Shown: positions 1 to 7,619, numbered from the stretch's first letter. The stretch is DNA of 35,087 nt from an uncultured Leptotrichia sp. (GCA_937925095.1 CALEXX010000015.1:1-35087); one strand, 5' to 3'. Made by a program: numbers and translations. Notes: a model not told the origin generated them from the sequence alone.

Positions 1-107
1 AAACAGTCATTCATAAAGAAAAAGTCAAAATTCACCTGAAAAATCAGGTTGTTGAATTTTTCTAAATTCATTTCCTGTTTTGCATTGTGAAATTTTAAAT
101 AATTCAT
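1..107 (-). CDS. Possible transposase N-terminus, partial
   Basis: The ATG at 107-105 opens a frame of 35 codons that stays open to the window edge, starting MNYLKFHNAKQEMNLEKFNN. The copy at 12951 carries the same frame but with TAG in place of CAG at codon 11. The diverged copy near 18554 translates to a related LNYLKFYNGK start. Conservation of protein reading over the copies suggests the 5' end of a transposase gene. No SD is visible before the ATG, and too little is present to show a catalytic motif, so family and function are unproven. Confidence 0.4.
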   Translation of the reverse strand, partial: MNYLKFHNAKQEMNLEKFNNLIFQVNFDFFFMNDC

Positions 108-150
108 AAATATAGTTTTTACCGTATTTTTTAATTTTTAAGACAACCCC
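1..150 (-). mobile_element. Terminal part of a transposable element (copy 1), truncated by window edge
   Basis: Read on the minus strand, this stretch begins at about 150 with GGGGTTGTCTTAAAAATT, an end-like sequence preceded by an A run, and continues into an open frame that leaves the window at base 1. A second copy at 12845-12994 matches over the whole 150 bases with about five differences, and a diverged third copy lies at 18503-18640. Repetition plus a terminal-inverted-repeat-like edge indicates a transposon end. I cannot name the IS family. Confidence 0.65.
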
Positions 151-260
151 TTTTTTATGTTTTCAGTTTACACAAAATTCTAGACACTTTCAGATACTCA
201 TTCGAGATGTTCTAGTATGTTATTTTTGATTGTTTTCAGAGATTTTTGAATTATCTGAAA

Positions 261-1139
261 TTATAATTTATCCAGATAGGAAAATCTTCCCTCAGAAGTT
301 TTCCAGCCAAGGATTTTTTCAAGATTTACATTTTGTGTAGACTGGATTATTCTTTTTTTTATGTCAGGATTGTTTTTTACAAGCTGTGCCAGAAGTTCCT
401 TTGTTTCCCTTCTTTTGCTGGAAGTTTTTCCAGCGGCAACAGTACATCCGCAGTTCATAGGTAATATCCCGTTATTTCTGACCCATTTTATAATTGATTT
501 TTCTTCAACATAAAACAGAGGTCTTATAAGCTCAATATCAAAATTATCAGATTTTAGTCTAGGAAGCATTGTTTCAAATTTTCCCATGTAGAACATACTC
601 ATAAGGGTTGTCTCAACTACATCGTCAAAATGATGTCCTAAGGCAAGTTTATTGCATCCTAGTGACGTAGCCTTTGTATATAGGCTTCCTCTTCTCATTT
701 TAGCACACATATAGCACGGGTAATCCTTTGCAATCTGTTCAGCAATTTCAAAAATATTGTCATTGTAAATTTCGCATGGAATTTCCAAATAATCCAGATT
801 TTTTTTAAGATTCTGTAAATTTATGTCGTTAAAACCAGGATTCATAGAAATAAATACAAGCTCAAAGTTAGTTTTGCTTGCCCTCTTTAACTCCTGAAAA
901 AGTTTTGAAAGCAGAAGACTGTCTTTTCCTCCTGAAATTGCAATGGCTATTCTGTCCCCTTCTTCAACAAGTTCAAATTCCTTTAATGCACGGATAAAAG
1001 GTGACCAAAGTTCATTTCTATATTTTTTCTGAATACTTCTTTCTATTTCCTTCAAAGGCTGTAGAGGTACTGCTGGCAAAACTGTTTCACAAGCTGTATT
1101 TCCAAGTCCTGAAATTTCATTTTTTTCTATATTTTCCAT
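261..1139 (-). CDS. ttcA: TtcA/TilS-family tRNA thiolation ATPase (tRNA 2-thiocytidine synthase-like)
   Basis: 292 residues. The PP-loop ATP-pyrophosphatase motif SGGKDS is at residues 69-74, followed by CYMCAKMRRG with Cys142 and Cys145, GHHFDDVVET at 168-177, and a third cysteine region CGC at 230-232. In TtcA the CxxC pair and a later cysteine hold an Fe-S cluster and the enzyme adenylates and thiolates C32 of some tRNAs; this cysteine layout fits TtcA better than TilS, which makes lysidine. The start is supported by GAGGAG about 10 bases upstream. The N-terminal 30 residues look unconserved. It is divergent from the methyltransferase gene at 1265, with face-to-face promoters between them. 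The exact modified base is inferred from the family. Confidence 0.85.
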   Translation of the reverse strand: MENIEKNEISGLGNTACETVLPAVPLQPLKEIERSIQKKYRNELWSPFIRALKEFELVEEGDRIAIAISGGKDSLLLSKLFQELKRASKTNFELVFISMNPGFNDINLQNLKKNLDYLEIPCEIYNDNIFEIAEQIAKDYPCYMCAKMRRGSLYTKATSLGCNKLALGHHFDDVVETTLMSMFYMGKFETMLPRLKSDNFDIELIRPLFYVEEKSIIKWVRNNGILPMNCGCTVAAGKTSSKRRETKELLAQLVKNNPDIKKRIIQSTQNVNLEKILGWKTSEGRFSYLDKL

Positions 1140-1175
1140 TTTATTATTTTCTCCTCATAGATTTCTAATGGGTTT

Positions 1176-1204
1176 ATTATATAATTGTTTTAAATATATT
1201 TCAA
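1176..1204 (-). promoter_or_regulatory. Sigma-70-type promoter of the ttcA-like gene
   Basis: On the minus strand TTGAAA (1204-1199) and TATAAT (1181-1176) are separated by exactly 17 bases. The -35 box overlaps the weaker -35 of the opposite promoter. Confidence 0.6.
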
Positions 1205-1228
1205 GGTTGGAATAAAAAATGATATAAT
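1200..1228 (+). promoter_or_regulatory. Probable promoter of the TrmN6-like gene
   Basis: TATAAT at 1223-1228 with a weak TTCAAG at 1200-1205, 17 bases apart. It overlaps the divergent ttcA promoter, so the two polymerase sites cannot be filled simultaneously. Confidence 0.4.
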
Positions 1229-1264
1229 AAATTAGAATAAAATATACGAAAAGGAAAATATAAA

Positions 1265-2002
1265 ATGAGAAAAAATGGAGAAGAGACAAGGACAGTGCTG
1301 GATGAAATGGAAATTATACAGAGAAATGATTTCCAGAATTTCACTCTTGATTCTGTACTGCTGGGAGATTTTGTTAAAATAAATAGAAAAACAAAGAAAA
1401 TACTTGATATAGGGACTGGATGCGGTGTCATTTCACTAATTCTGGCAAAAAAGTCAAAGGCTGAAATAACAGGGATAGAGCTTCAGGAGAAAATGTCTGA
1501 GGTGGCAATAAGAAATGTAAATAATAATAATTTTCAGAACTGTATCAGAATAATAAATGACGATATTAAAAATTATGGTAAAATATTCAGTAAAGATGAA
1601 TTTGATGTGATAGTTACCAATCCACCATATTTTGACTATGATGGAAATGTTGACCAGATAAGTGACTTGACACAAATAAGCAGGGCAAGACATAATATTG
1701 ACATAACAATTGAGGAAATAATAGAAATATCATCTTATTTATTGAAAAATAATGGCTCTTTTTCAATGGTTTTTAGAAGTGACAGACTGGTTGAAGTTCT
1801 GGGACTGCTTACAAAATATAATTTGGAGCCAAAACGGATGAAAAACTGCTATACAGGAAAAGGTAAAAATGCAAAATTGTGCCTTGTGGAAGCGATAAAG
1901 GATGCTAAAAAAGGATTTGTAATTGAAGAAGCGATATACGTGTATAATGAAAATGGAGAAAAAACAGAATATATAAAGAAATTATATGGAAAGGATATTT
2001 AA
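1265..2002 (+). CDS. tRNA1(Val) A37 N6-methyltransferase-like protein (TrmN6/YfiC family)
   Basis: 245 residues with the Rossmann SAM-binding motif ILDIGTGCGVISL at 46-58 and the NPPY motif at 119-122, the signature of N6-adenine or N5-glutamine methyltransferases. The early stretch FTLDSVLLGDF resembles the substrate-side N-terminus of YfiC-type enzymes. In the family the substrate is adenine-37 of tRNA1(Val); here that is inference from family resemblance. The start is supported by AAGGA about 10 bases upstream. The stop is followed after one base by a small membrane ORF, indicating co-transcription. Length is normal for the family, and no residues of the two motifs are missing. Confidence 0.85.
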   Translation: MRKNGEETRTVLDEMEIIQRNDFQNFTLDSVLLGDFVKINRKTKKILDIGTGCGVISLILAKKSKAEITGIELQEKMSEVAIRNVNNNNFQNCIRIINDDIKNYGKIFSKDEFDVIVTNPPYFDYDGNVDQISDLTQISRARHNIDITIEEIIEISSYLLKNNGSFSMVFRSDRLVEVLGLLTKYNLEPKRMKNCYTGKGKNAKLCLVEAIKDAKKGFVIEEAIYVYNENGEKTEYIKKLYGKDI

Positions 2003-2003
2003 G

Positions 2004-2147
2004 ATGCTTGAATTAATAGGTTTTATAATAGTGATTTTACTCTTGAGGTTTGTATTCAGGACTACAAAATTTTTTATAAAAATGGCAATTATAATTTATG
2101 TTTTATTTATGGTATTTAAATATTGGGAAACATTTATGCCCAAATAG
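2004..2147 (+). CDS. Small membrane protein, 47 residues, unknown function
   Basis: The ATG lies one base after the upstream stop, and its SD (AAGGAT) is inside the end of the methyltransferase gene, so translational coupling is likely. The product starts MLELIGFIIVILLLRFVFRT and has two hydrophobic stretches (about residues 4-18 and 28-39) separated by basic residues, with a WETFMPK tail. Two short membrane helices with a positive loop are plausible. I do not recognise a family. The ORF could be spurious, but its spacing, coupling and membrane-like pattern favour a real gene. Confidence 0.5.
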   Translation: MLELIGFIIVILLLRFVFRTTKFFIKMAIIIYVLFMVFKYWETFMPK

Positions 2148-2218
2148 CGTTAGGATTGAAAATTGAAGAATATGATTTTATTTTTTGTGTAAAAACTGGA
2201 AAATTAAAAGTTGTAAAA

Positions 2219-3360
2219 TAAAGTGTCACTATATGTAAAAAAATAAGAACCATAAAAGTTTTCTATGGTATGATTAATTCACCACAAACAATCAAAGGAG
2301 AAAACAGATATGGTTCAAGAACAGTATACAACAAAAAGAAGAAAAGGGCAACACTTAAAATTAATAGAGAGAGGAAAAATAGAAGCACTTCTTAAAATAG
2401 GAATGCCAAAAGTGAAAATAGCACAGGAACTGGGAATAAGTGTGAGGACTCTCCACAGGGAAATTAAAAGGGGCATGGTGGAGCTTCTGAATACAGATTT
2501 ATCGACAAGGGAAGTATATTCTGCGGAATTTGCCCAGTCAAAGTATGACAAGGCACAGAAGGGGGAAAGAAGGAGAACTTAAGATAGGGAAGAACCTCAA
2601 ACTGGTAAAATATCTTGAAGATTCGATGAAACGGGGGAAGAATTCCCCGTATGCCGCACTGGAGCAGGCAAAAAGGGAAGGGCTGGAGGTAAACATAGGA
2701 CTGAAGACACTGTATAACTATATACATGGTGGACTGTTTCTGGAATATAGTGAGGATGACATGCCCTACAGGAAGAGGAGAAAGAAGAAGGTTGAGTTAA
2801 GGAAACGTATAAGGAAACAGGGAGGGAGAAGCATAGAGGAAAGAGATGAAAGAATAGGGGAACGATTAGAGCATGGGCACTGGGAAGTGGATACAGTATT
2901 AGGTAAGAAGGGGACATTGGCATGTCTTCTTGTACTGACAGAACGTAAGACAAGGCTTCAGCTGATAAGGAAACTGGAAAACAGGACAGCATTACATACA
3001 GAAGGAAGAATAAAGGAATTAATAGAGGAATATCCAGGTTCGATAAAGACACTTACGAGTGACAATGGGAGTGAATTTATGAAGGTTGATGGGATAGAAG
3101 GACTGGGAGTAGGATATTTTTATGCACACAGTTTCAGTTCGTGGGAACGAGGGAGTAACGAAAATAATAATAAGCTGATAAGAAGGTTTATACCAAAAGG
3201 GACAGATATAACAGATATAACGGAAGAAGAACTGAAGAGTATAGAGGAATGGATGAATAATTATCCGAGAAAACTTTTTAATGGAAAAAGCTCAAAAGAA
3301 ATGTATGATGTTGAACTGAAACAGTACATTTCATAATATTTCATAAAAAAGTGACATTTA
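2219..3360 (+). mobile_element. IS30-family insertion sequence, about 1.14 kb
   Basis: It contains an IS30-type DDE transposase region (2310-3336). The ends are imperfect inverted repeats sharing TAAAGTGTCACT on the left (2219-2230) and its counterpart AGTGACATTTA on the right (3350-3360). Size is typical for the family. No clear short target duplication is visible at the chosen edges. The element sits between the methyltransferase operon and tRNA-Leu. Its coding strand is richer in G than the neighbouring genes, consistent with foreign origin. Confidence 0.8.
2310..3336 (+). pseudogene. IS30-family transposase, interrupted by a 1-base insertion in a G run
   Basis: The first frame (2310-2582) encodes the N-terminal helix-turn-helix region (IEALLKIGMPKVKIAQELGI, then SVRTLHREIKRG). 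It runs out at a TAA after KAQKGERRRT. The second frame, open from 2530, continues with KEGELKIGKN and the catalytic core: HWEVDTVLGKKG (first Asp), TLTSDNGSEF (second Asp) and SSWERGSNENNNKL (Glu). The run GGGGG at 2561-2565 is the junction: removing one G restores KAQKGKEGELKIGKN and a continuous protein of about 341 residues, the normal IS30 length. The shift needed is +1, not the -1 shift used by other IS families, so mutation or homopolymer sequencing error is likelier than programmed frameshifting. Confidence 0.8.
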
Positions 3361-3441
3361 CTATTGCAATTTACCTAAAAACTGGAAAATGAAAAAATTT
3401 TATTGAAAAAAAAGGAAAAATAATGTAAAATAAGTATAGTT

Positions 3442-3525
3442 GCGAATGTGGTGGAATGGTAGACACGCTATCTTGAGGGGGTAGTGGCAGTAGCCGTATG
3501 GGTTCAAGTCCCATCATTCGCACCA
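3442..3525 (+). tRNA. tRNA-Leu (anticodon GAG)
   Basis: Acceptor stem GCGAATG (3442-3448) pairs with CATTCGC (3515-3521), followed by discriminator A and an encoded CCA (3523-3525). The anticodon stem CTATC/GGTAG encloses the loop TTGAGGG, giving anticodon GAG at 3475-3477, which reads CUC and CUU leucine codons. A long variable arm (TGGC/GCCG-type stem) marks it as class II. The TpsiC arm is GGGTTCAAGTCCC. It stands alone between the IS30 element and the structured peptide locus, so the region may have been an insertion hot spot. Confidence 0.95.
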
Positions 3526-3566
3526 ATTACTATAAATAGAATAAAGTTCATATACTGAAAACAAAT

Positions 3567-3594
3567 TTGACAAAACAGTAATTTATGTTATAAT
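3567..3594 (+). promoter_or_regulatory. Strong promoter of the structured small-peptide transcript
   Basis: Consensus TTGACA (3567-3572) and TATAAT (3589-3594) with a 16-base spacer. Transcription would start near 3600, giving a leader of about 145 bases before the 20-codon ORF. Confidence 0.7.
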
Positions 3595-3623
3595 ATTAGA
3601 GTAATAATCCTAGAAGGGTTATA

Positions 3624-3732
3624 CTTATAAACTAAGATAAAAAAATTGGACAAAGAAGGCTGGATAATTTCAGCTTTTTTTGTTATAATTTTTTTGAGTG
3701 AGTTTCCAAATACTCACATCTTAGTTTATAAG
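3624..3732 (+). promoter_or_regulatory. Structured leader that can mask the SD of the 20-codon ORF
   Basis: CTTATAAACTAAGAT at 3624-3638 is a perfect 15-base complement of ATCTTAGTTTATAAG at 3718-3732, whose last bases run into the SD AAGGAGG (3730-3736). Pairing would hide part of the SD. Two local hairpins lie between the arms: an attenuator-like stem at 3654-3684 (GGCTG, 8-base loop, CAGC, then a T run), and GTGAGT/ACTCAC at 3699-3716. Alternative folding can thus control translation or stop transcription early. Confidence 0.6.
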
Positions 3733-3743
3733 GAGGTAGCAGC

Positions 3744-3806
3744 ATGGCAGACTATGTTGTTTATCTTGTTATGTTTCTGTATATTTATTACAGGCTAATG
3801 AGATAG
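3744..3806 (+). CDS. 20-residue hydrophobic peptide, candidate type I toxin-like
   Basis: ATG is preceded by an excellent SD (AAGGAGG, seven bases away). The peptide starts MADYVVYLVMFLYIYY and ends with the basic tail RLMR. This is a single membrane-spanning stretch of about 14 residues with a charged end, the general design of Ibs, Fst or TxpA-class membrane toxins, though I see no sequence match to any of them. The long structured 5' leader with SD masking and the immediate Rho-independent terminator fit a type I toxin mRNA. A leader peptide or a holin-like peptide is the alternative. Function is inference from architecture only. Confidence 0.5.
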   Translation: MADYVVYLVMFLYIYYRLMR

Positions 3807-3832
3807 TACTTCATACTTCACCTCTGCTCCTC

Positions 3833-3850
3833 AGCCCTTCCGGGCTTTTT
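3833..3850 (+). terminator. Terminator after the 20-codon ORF
   Basis: AGCCC, loop TTCC, GGGCT, followed by a T run. Confidence 0.8.
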
Positions 3851-3952
3851 GAAAAATAATAAGATATATATTTTGAATTTCTAAATTGTAAAAATCATCC
3901 TTTTGTACTGCACCCAAAATCTTGAACATAAGATTGGAGGTGCAGTTTTTTT

Positions 3953-4462
3953 ATGAGTAAACTAACAAGAGAAGATAAAATTGAAATATATGAAAGAAAT
4001 AAAAGCGGTGAAACTATTGCTTCGTTAGCCAAAGCTTTTAATGTTAACAAGATTGTTCTTCATTATTTAATCAGATTGATTAGAAAACACGGATATGATA
4101 TCCTAGGAAATGGTAAAAATAGACTTTATTCTAAAGAATTTAAATTACAGACAATTAGTAGAATACTAGTTAACAATGAATCCATTAATTCTGTCGCTAT
4201 TGATGTTGGTTTAGCTTCTTCAGGTCTTTTACATAATTGGCTTTCAAAATTTAAAGAAAACGGGTATAATGTTATAGAGAAGAAAATAGGAAGGAAAACT
4301 AAATCTATGACTAAACCTAAGAAAAATGATAAAGTTCTATCTGAAAAGGATAAGATTAAACAATTAGAAGAAGAAAATATGTATCTCAAAGCTGAGAACG
4401 AATACTTAAAAAAATTGAGAGCTCTAGTTCAGGAAAGGGAGCTAAAAGAGAAGAAAAAGTAA
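3953..4462 (+). CDS. IS3-family transposase OrfA (HTH and leucine-zipper protein)
   Basis: 169 residues. Two helix-turn-helix segments are seen, about residues 15-45 (ETIASLAKAFNVNKIVLHYL) and 65-100 (INSVAIDVGLASSGLLHNWL). They are followed by a C-terminal coiled coil at about 128-155 (KIKQLEEENMYLKAENEYLKK) that in this family mediates multimerisation. It binds the IS ends and, when fused to OrfB by frameshifting, forms the active transposase. SD GGAGG lies upstream (3936-3940). The last sense codons are AAA AAG before TAA, inside an A-rich slip site. Confidence 0.85.
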   Translation: MSKLTREDKIEIYERNKSGETIASLAKAFNVNKIVLHYLIRLIRKHGYDILGNGKNRLYSKEFKLQTISRILVNNESINSVAIDVGLASSGLLHNWLSKFKENGYNVIEKKIGRKTKSMTKPKKNDKVLSEKDKIKQLEEENMYLKAENEYLKKLRALVQERELKEKKK

Positions 4463-5316
4463 GAATAATAGCCGAACTTAGAGCTAAATATCCTTTCAAA
4501 ATGTTACTGAAGATTGCCGGAATATCAAGGTCAGTGTATTACTACTATATTAACAAAAAAGATATTGATGAGAAGAGTAAAGATATCATTGAAAAAATCA
4601 AAGAAATTTACCATGCGAATAAAGGGAGATATGGTTACCGTAGAATAACGTTGGAATTAAAGAATCAAGGATTCAATATTAATCATAAAAAAGTGCAGAG
4701 GCTTATGAAGAAATTCGATTTACAGAGTATTATCCGTAAAAAGAGAAAATATTCTTCATACAAGGGTCAAATAGGAAAGATAGCTGATAACCATATTAAG
4801 AGAGATTTTGAAGCGGAAGCTCTGAATCAGAAGTGGTTTACAGATGTAACAGAATTTAATCTAAGGGGAGAAAAGCTGTACTTATCTCCAATATTGGATG
4901 CTTATGGAAGATATATAGTTTCATACGATATTTCAAGAAGTGCTAACTTGGATCAGATAAATCATATGTTAAATTTGGCATTTAAAGGAAATGAGAATTA
5001 TGAGGATTTAATATTTCATAGTGATCAAGGCTGGCAGTATCAGCATAATTTATATCAGGAAAGGTTAAAAGAAAAGAAGATAACGCAAAGTATGTCAAGA
5101 AAAGGAAACAGTTTAGATAATGGATTAATGGAATGTTTCTTTGGACTTTTGAAATCAGAAATGTTTTATGGACAGGAAGCAACGTACAGGACATTAGATG
5201 AATTGAAAGAAGCAATAGAAGATTACATATATTATTACAATAACAAAAGAATAAAGGAAAAATTAAAAGGATTAACTCCTGCTTCTTACAGAAGTCAATC
5301 CTTATTAGCAAGTTAA
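4459..5316 (+). CDS. IS3-family transposase OrfB (DDE integrase), expressed by -1 frameshift
   Basis: OrfB lies in the -1 frame relative to OrfA and stays open from the overlap; the conserved RIIAELRAKYPFKMLLKIAG stretch precedes the first in-frame ATG (4501), so expression by frameshifting at GAAAAAG (4453-4459) is more likely than independent initiation. The HTH_21-like segment NKGRYGYRRI is followed by the rve catalytic core: KWFTDVTEF (Asp), IFHSDQGWQY (Asp) and KGNSLDNGLMECFFGLLKSE (Glu). It ends with YYYNNKRIKEKLKGLTPASY, the usual family tail. All DDE residues are present. Confidence 0.85.
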   Translation, partial: VRIIAELRAKYPFKMLLKIAGISRSVYYYYINKKDIDEKSKDIIEKIKEIYHANKGRYGYRRITLELKNQGFNINHKKVQRLMKKFDLQSIIRKKRKYSSYKGQIGKIADNHIKRDFEAEALNQKWFTDVTEFNLRGEKLYLSPILDAYGRYIVSYDISRSANLDQINHMLNLAFKGNENYEDLIFHSDQGWQYQHNLYQERLKEKKITQSMSRKGNSLDNGLMECFFGLLKSEMFYGQEATYRTLDELKEAIEDYIYYYNNKRIKEKLKGLTPASYRSQSLLAS

Positions 5317-5403
5317 TTTAATTTGTCCAACTTTTTGGGGTCAGTACATTTATAAAGATAATATACACATATCACTTCTAAAGCTTTTATTTTTAAATGT
5401 TTG

Positions 5404-5432
5404 TTGAAATATTCAGTCTTTTTTAGTATAAT
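5404..5432 (+). promoter_or_regulatory. glyA promoter
   Basis: TTGAAA at 5404-5409 and TATAAT at 5427-5432, 17 bases apart, about 30 bases before the glyA start. Confidence 0.65.
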
Positions 5433-5460
5433 GTAAAAAAGTAACCAATAGGGAGGATAT

Positions 5461-6705
5461 ATGGAATATATTAAGAATTGCGATTTAGAAGTGTATAACG
5501 CAATAGTGGAAGAAGAAAAGAGACAGGAAGAAGGAATAGAGTTAATAGCATCAGAAAATTTTGTATCAAAGGCAGTTATGGAAGCTGCAGGTTCTGTATT
5601 TACAAATAAATATGCAGAAGGATATCCTGAAAAAAGATATTATGGGGGATGTGCAAATGCAGATACTGTAGAACAGCTGGCAATTGACAGACTGAAGAAA
5701 ATTTTTGGGGCAAAATTTGCAAATGTTCAGCCACATTCAGGATCACAGGCTAATATGGGAGTTTATGTTTCATTGCTGGAAGCAGGAGATAAAATTCTTG
5801 GAATGGGACTAAGTTCAGGTGGCCATTTAACACATGGATACAAAATAAACTTTTCAGGAAAAAATTACGTAGGAATTGAGTATGGATTAAATCCTGAAAC
5901 AGAAATGCTGGACTATGATGAAATAAGAAGACTTGCCATTCAGGAAAAACCACAGATAATAGTTGCAGGAGCAAGTGCCTACTCAAGAGTAATTGATTTT
6001 AAGAAATTTAGGGAAATTGCTGATGAAGTTGGAGCTTATTTAATGGTGGATATGGCACATATTGCAGGACTTGTAGCTGCAGGAGAACACCCAAATCCTA
6101 TGGAATATGCTGATATTGTAACTTCAACAACTCATAAAACAATGAGAGGGCCTCGTGGTGGAATAATTCTTACAAATAATGAAGAAATAGCTAAAAAAAT
6201 TGATAAGGCAATATTCCCAGGAATACAGGGCGGTCCGTTAATGCATATAATAGCTGCAAAGGCAGTGGCATTTAAGGAAGCATTATCACCTGAATTTAAA
6301 GAATATCAGAAACAGGTTGTGAAAAATGCAAAAGCTATGGCAGATGCCCTTGTAAAAGGTGGATTGAGAATAGTAAGTGGTGGTACTGACAATCATTTAA
6401 TGCTTGTAGACTTAAGACCTAAGGGAGTTACAGGAAAAATGGCTGAAGAAGGTCTTGAAAAGGCAGGAATAACTTGTAATAAAAATTCCATTCCAAATGA
6501 TCCGGAAAAACCTTTCATAACTAGTGGAGTAAGACTTGGGACTCCAGCAATAACAGCAAGGGGAATGAAGGAAGATGAAGCTGTCCAAATAGCTGAAATG
6601 ATAATTAAAGTATTGGAAAATGTTAATGATGATGAAAAAATAGCAGAAGTAAAAAATGAAGTTTTGAAATTGGCAGAAAAGTTTCCTCTTTATAAAGGAA
6701 AATAA
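5461..6705 (+). CDS. glyA: Serine hydroxymethyltransferase
   Basis: 414 residues, full length. It converts serine and tetrahydrofolate to glycine and 5,10-methylene-THF in the cytoplasm, and needs PLP. The PLP lysine is Lys226 in TSTTHKTMRGPRGG. Other family landmarks are the N-terminal IELIASENFVS, KRYYGGCANAD, and VDMAHIAGLVAAG with its PLP-contacting Asp. The SD GGGAGG is seven bases before ATG. It has its own promoter just downstream of the IS3 element. The next gene, rph, follows after 71 bases with no evident terminator, so the two may be co-transcribed. Confidence 0.97.
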   Translation: MEYIKNCDLEVYNAIVEEEKRQEEGIELIASENFVSKAVMEAAGSVFTNKYAEGYPEKRYYGGCANADTVEQLAIDRLKKIFGAKFANVQPHSGSQANMGVYVSLLEAGDKILGMGLSSGGHLTHGYKINFSGKNYVGIEYGLNPETEMLDYDEIRRLAIQEKPQIIVAGASAYSRVIDFKKFREIADEVGAYLMVDMAHIAGLVAAGEHPNPMEYADIVTSTTHKTMRGPRGGIILTNNEEIAKKIDKAIFPGIQGGPLMHIIAAKAVAFKEALSPEFKEYQKQVVKNAKAMADALVKGGLRIVSGGTDNHLMLVDLRPKGVTGKMAEEGLEKAGITCNKNSIPNDPEKPFITSGVRLGTPAITARGMKEDEAVQIAEMIIKVLENVNDDEKIAEVKNEVLKLAEKFPLYKGK

Positions 6706-6776
6706 TGACAGACATTAGAAATTTATTTCGAAAGTTTATTTTGCTTTTGGTTTAAGCAGGAAGAGGAGATATTTTA

Positions 6777-7469
6777 GTGAGAACTGGTAGAAAAAATGAT
6801 GAAATGAGAGAAGTACGGGTAACAAAAAATTATATAATGCATCCTGAAGGATCTGTACTGATAGAGTTTGGCAATACAAAAGTTATATGTAATGCGACAG
6901 TTGAGGAAAAAATACCACCCTTTCTAAGAGGAAGTGGAACTGGTTGGATAACTGCAGAATACAGTATGCTTCCAAGGGCAACAAATAATCGTGTTCAGAG
7001 GGAAGCTTCAAAAGGAAAACTTGCAGGAAGAACAATGGAAATCCAGCGCCTGATAGGAAGAGCCTTACGTTCATCAATTGATTTAAGCAAGCTTGGGGAA
7101 AGAACAATTATAATAGATTGTGATGTTATCCAGGCAGATGGCGGAACAAGAACAGCTTCCATTACGGGAGCATATCTTGCTATGGAACTTGCCATTGAAA
7201 AGCTTATTGATGAAAGAAAGCTGAATGAAATACCGATAATTTCAAAAGTAGCTGCAATCAGTGTTGGGAAAATAAAAAATGAAATACTGCTTGATCTGGA
7301 ATATGAAGAAGATTCCAAGGCAGATGTGGATATGAATATTGTTATGAATGACAAGGGAGAGTTTATTGAAATTCAAGGGACTGGAGAAGAGGCAACTTTT
7401 ACACAGGATGACCTTATGAAGTTTATTGAAATTTCAAAAAATGCCTTTGAAAAATTATTTGAATTATAA
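6777..7469 (+). CDS. rph: Ribonuclease PH
   Basis: 230 residues. This is a phosphorolytic 3'-5' exoribonuclease that trims tRNA 3' ends and degrades RNA; the active form in the family is a hexamer of dimers. Recognisable blocks are GSVLIEFGNTKVICNATVEE, GWITAEYSMLPRAT, the phosphate-site stretch QADGGTRTASITGAYLA and the late DLEYEEDSKADVDMN. The GTG start at 6777 is chosen because it follows GAGGAG at the right distance and gives the family's MRTGRKNDEMR beginning. Length is normal, with no fused dITP pyrophosphatase domain. Confidence 0.96.
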   Translation: MRTGRKNDEMREVRVTKNYIMHPEGSVLIEFGNTKVICNATVEEKIPPFLRGSGTGWITAEYSMLPRATNNRVQREASKGKLAGRTMEIQRLIGRALRSSIDLSKLGERTIIIDCDVIQADGGTRTASITGAYLAMELAIEKLIDERKLNEIPIISKVAAISVGKIKNEILLDLEYEEDSKADVDMNIVMNDKGEFIEIQGTGEEATFTQDDLMKFIEISKNAFEKLFEL

Positions 7470-7536
7470 TTGGAAATGTAAGAATGATTATAAATCAAAA
7501 TAGTTATAAATAAAGAAAAAATTGGCTATTTATTCA

Positions 7537-7565
7537 TTGACTATTTATTCTTTATATGGTACATT
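7537..7565 (+). promoter_or_regulatory. Possible crr promoter
   Basis: TTGACT (7537-7542) and TACATT (7560-7565) with a 17-base spacer. A later TATAAT near 7593 has no good -35, so the start point is uncertain. Confidence 0.35.
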
Positions 7566-7619
7566 TATATATATATTAAACAATGTTAATTATATAATAA
7601 AATTTTATGGAGGTCTAAA

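Larger units (their letters stand above)
3904..5348 (+). mobile_element. IS3-family (IS150-like) insertion sequence, about 1.45 kb
   Basis: The ends are imperfect inverted repeats beginning TGTACTG on the left (3904) and ending CAGTACA on the right (5348); both continue with a CCCAAAA-type block and a TTGRACA-like block. The tips are 5'-TG and CA-3', as expected for IS3. TTT flanks both sides (3901-3903, 5349-5351), a possible 3-bp target duplication, though in AT-rich DNA this could be chance. It carries two overlapping frames, orfA and orfB, both intact, so the element may be active. Confidence 0.85.

Noticed and set aside
2597..3052. 151-codon minus-strand frame
   Set aside because: Shadow of the IS30 transposase core; the plus-strand frame has the DDE motifs.
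2190..3390. 15-base direct repeat taaaaactggaaaat at 2190-2204 and 3376-3390, either side of the IS30 element
   Set aside because: The copies lie about 14-15 bases outside the inverted repeats, not against them, so they are not a simple target duplication; in AT-rich DNA chance or an older duplication is possible.
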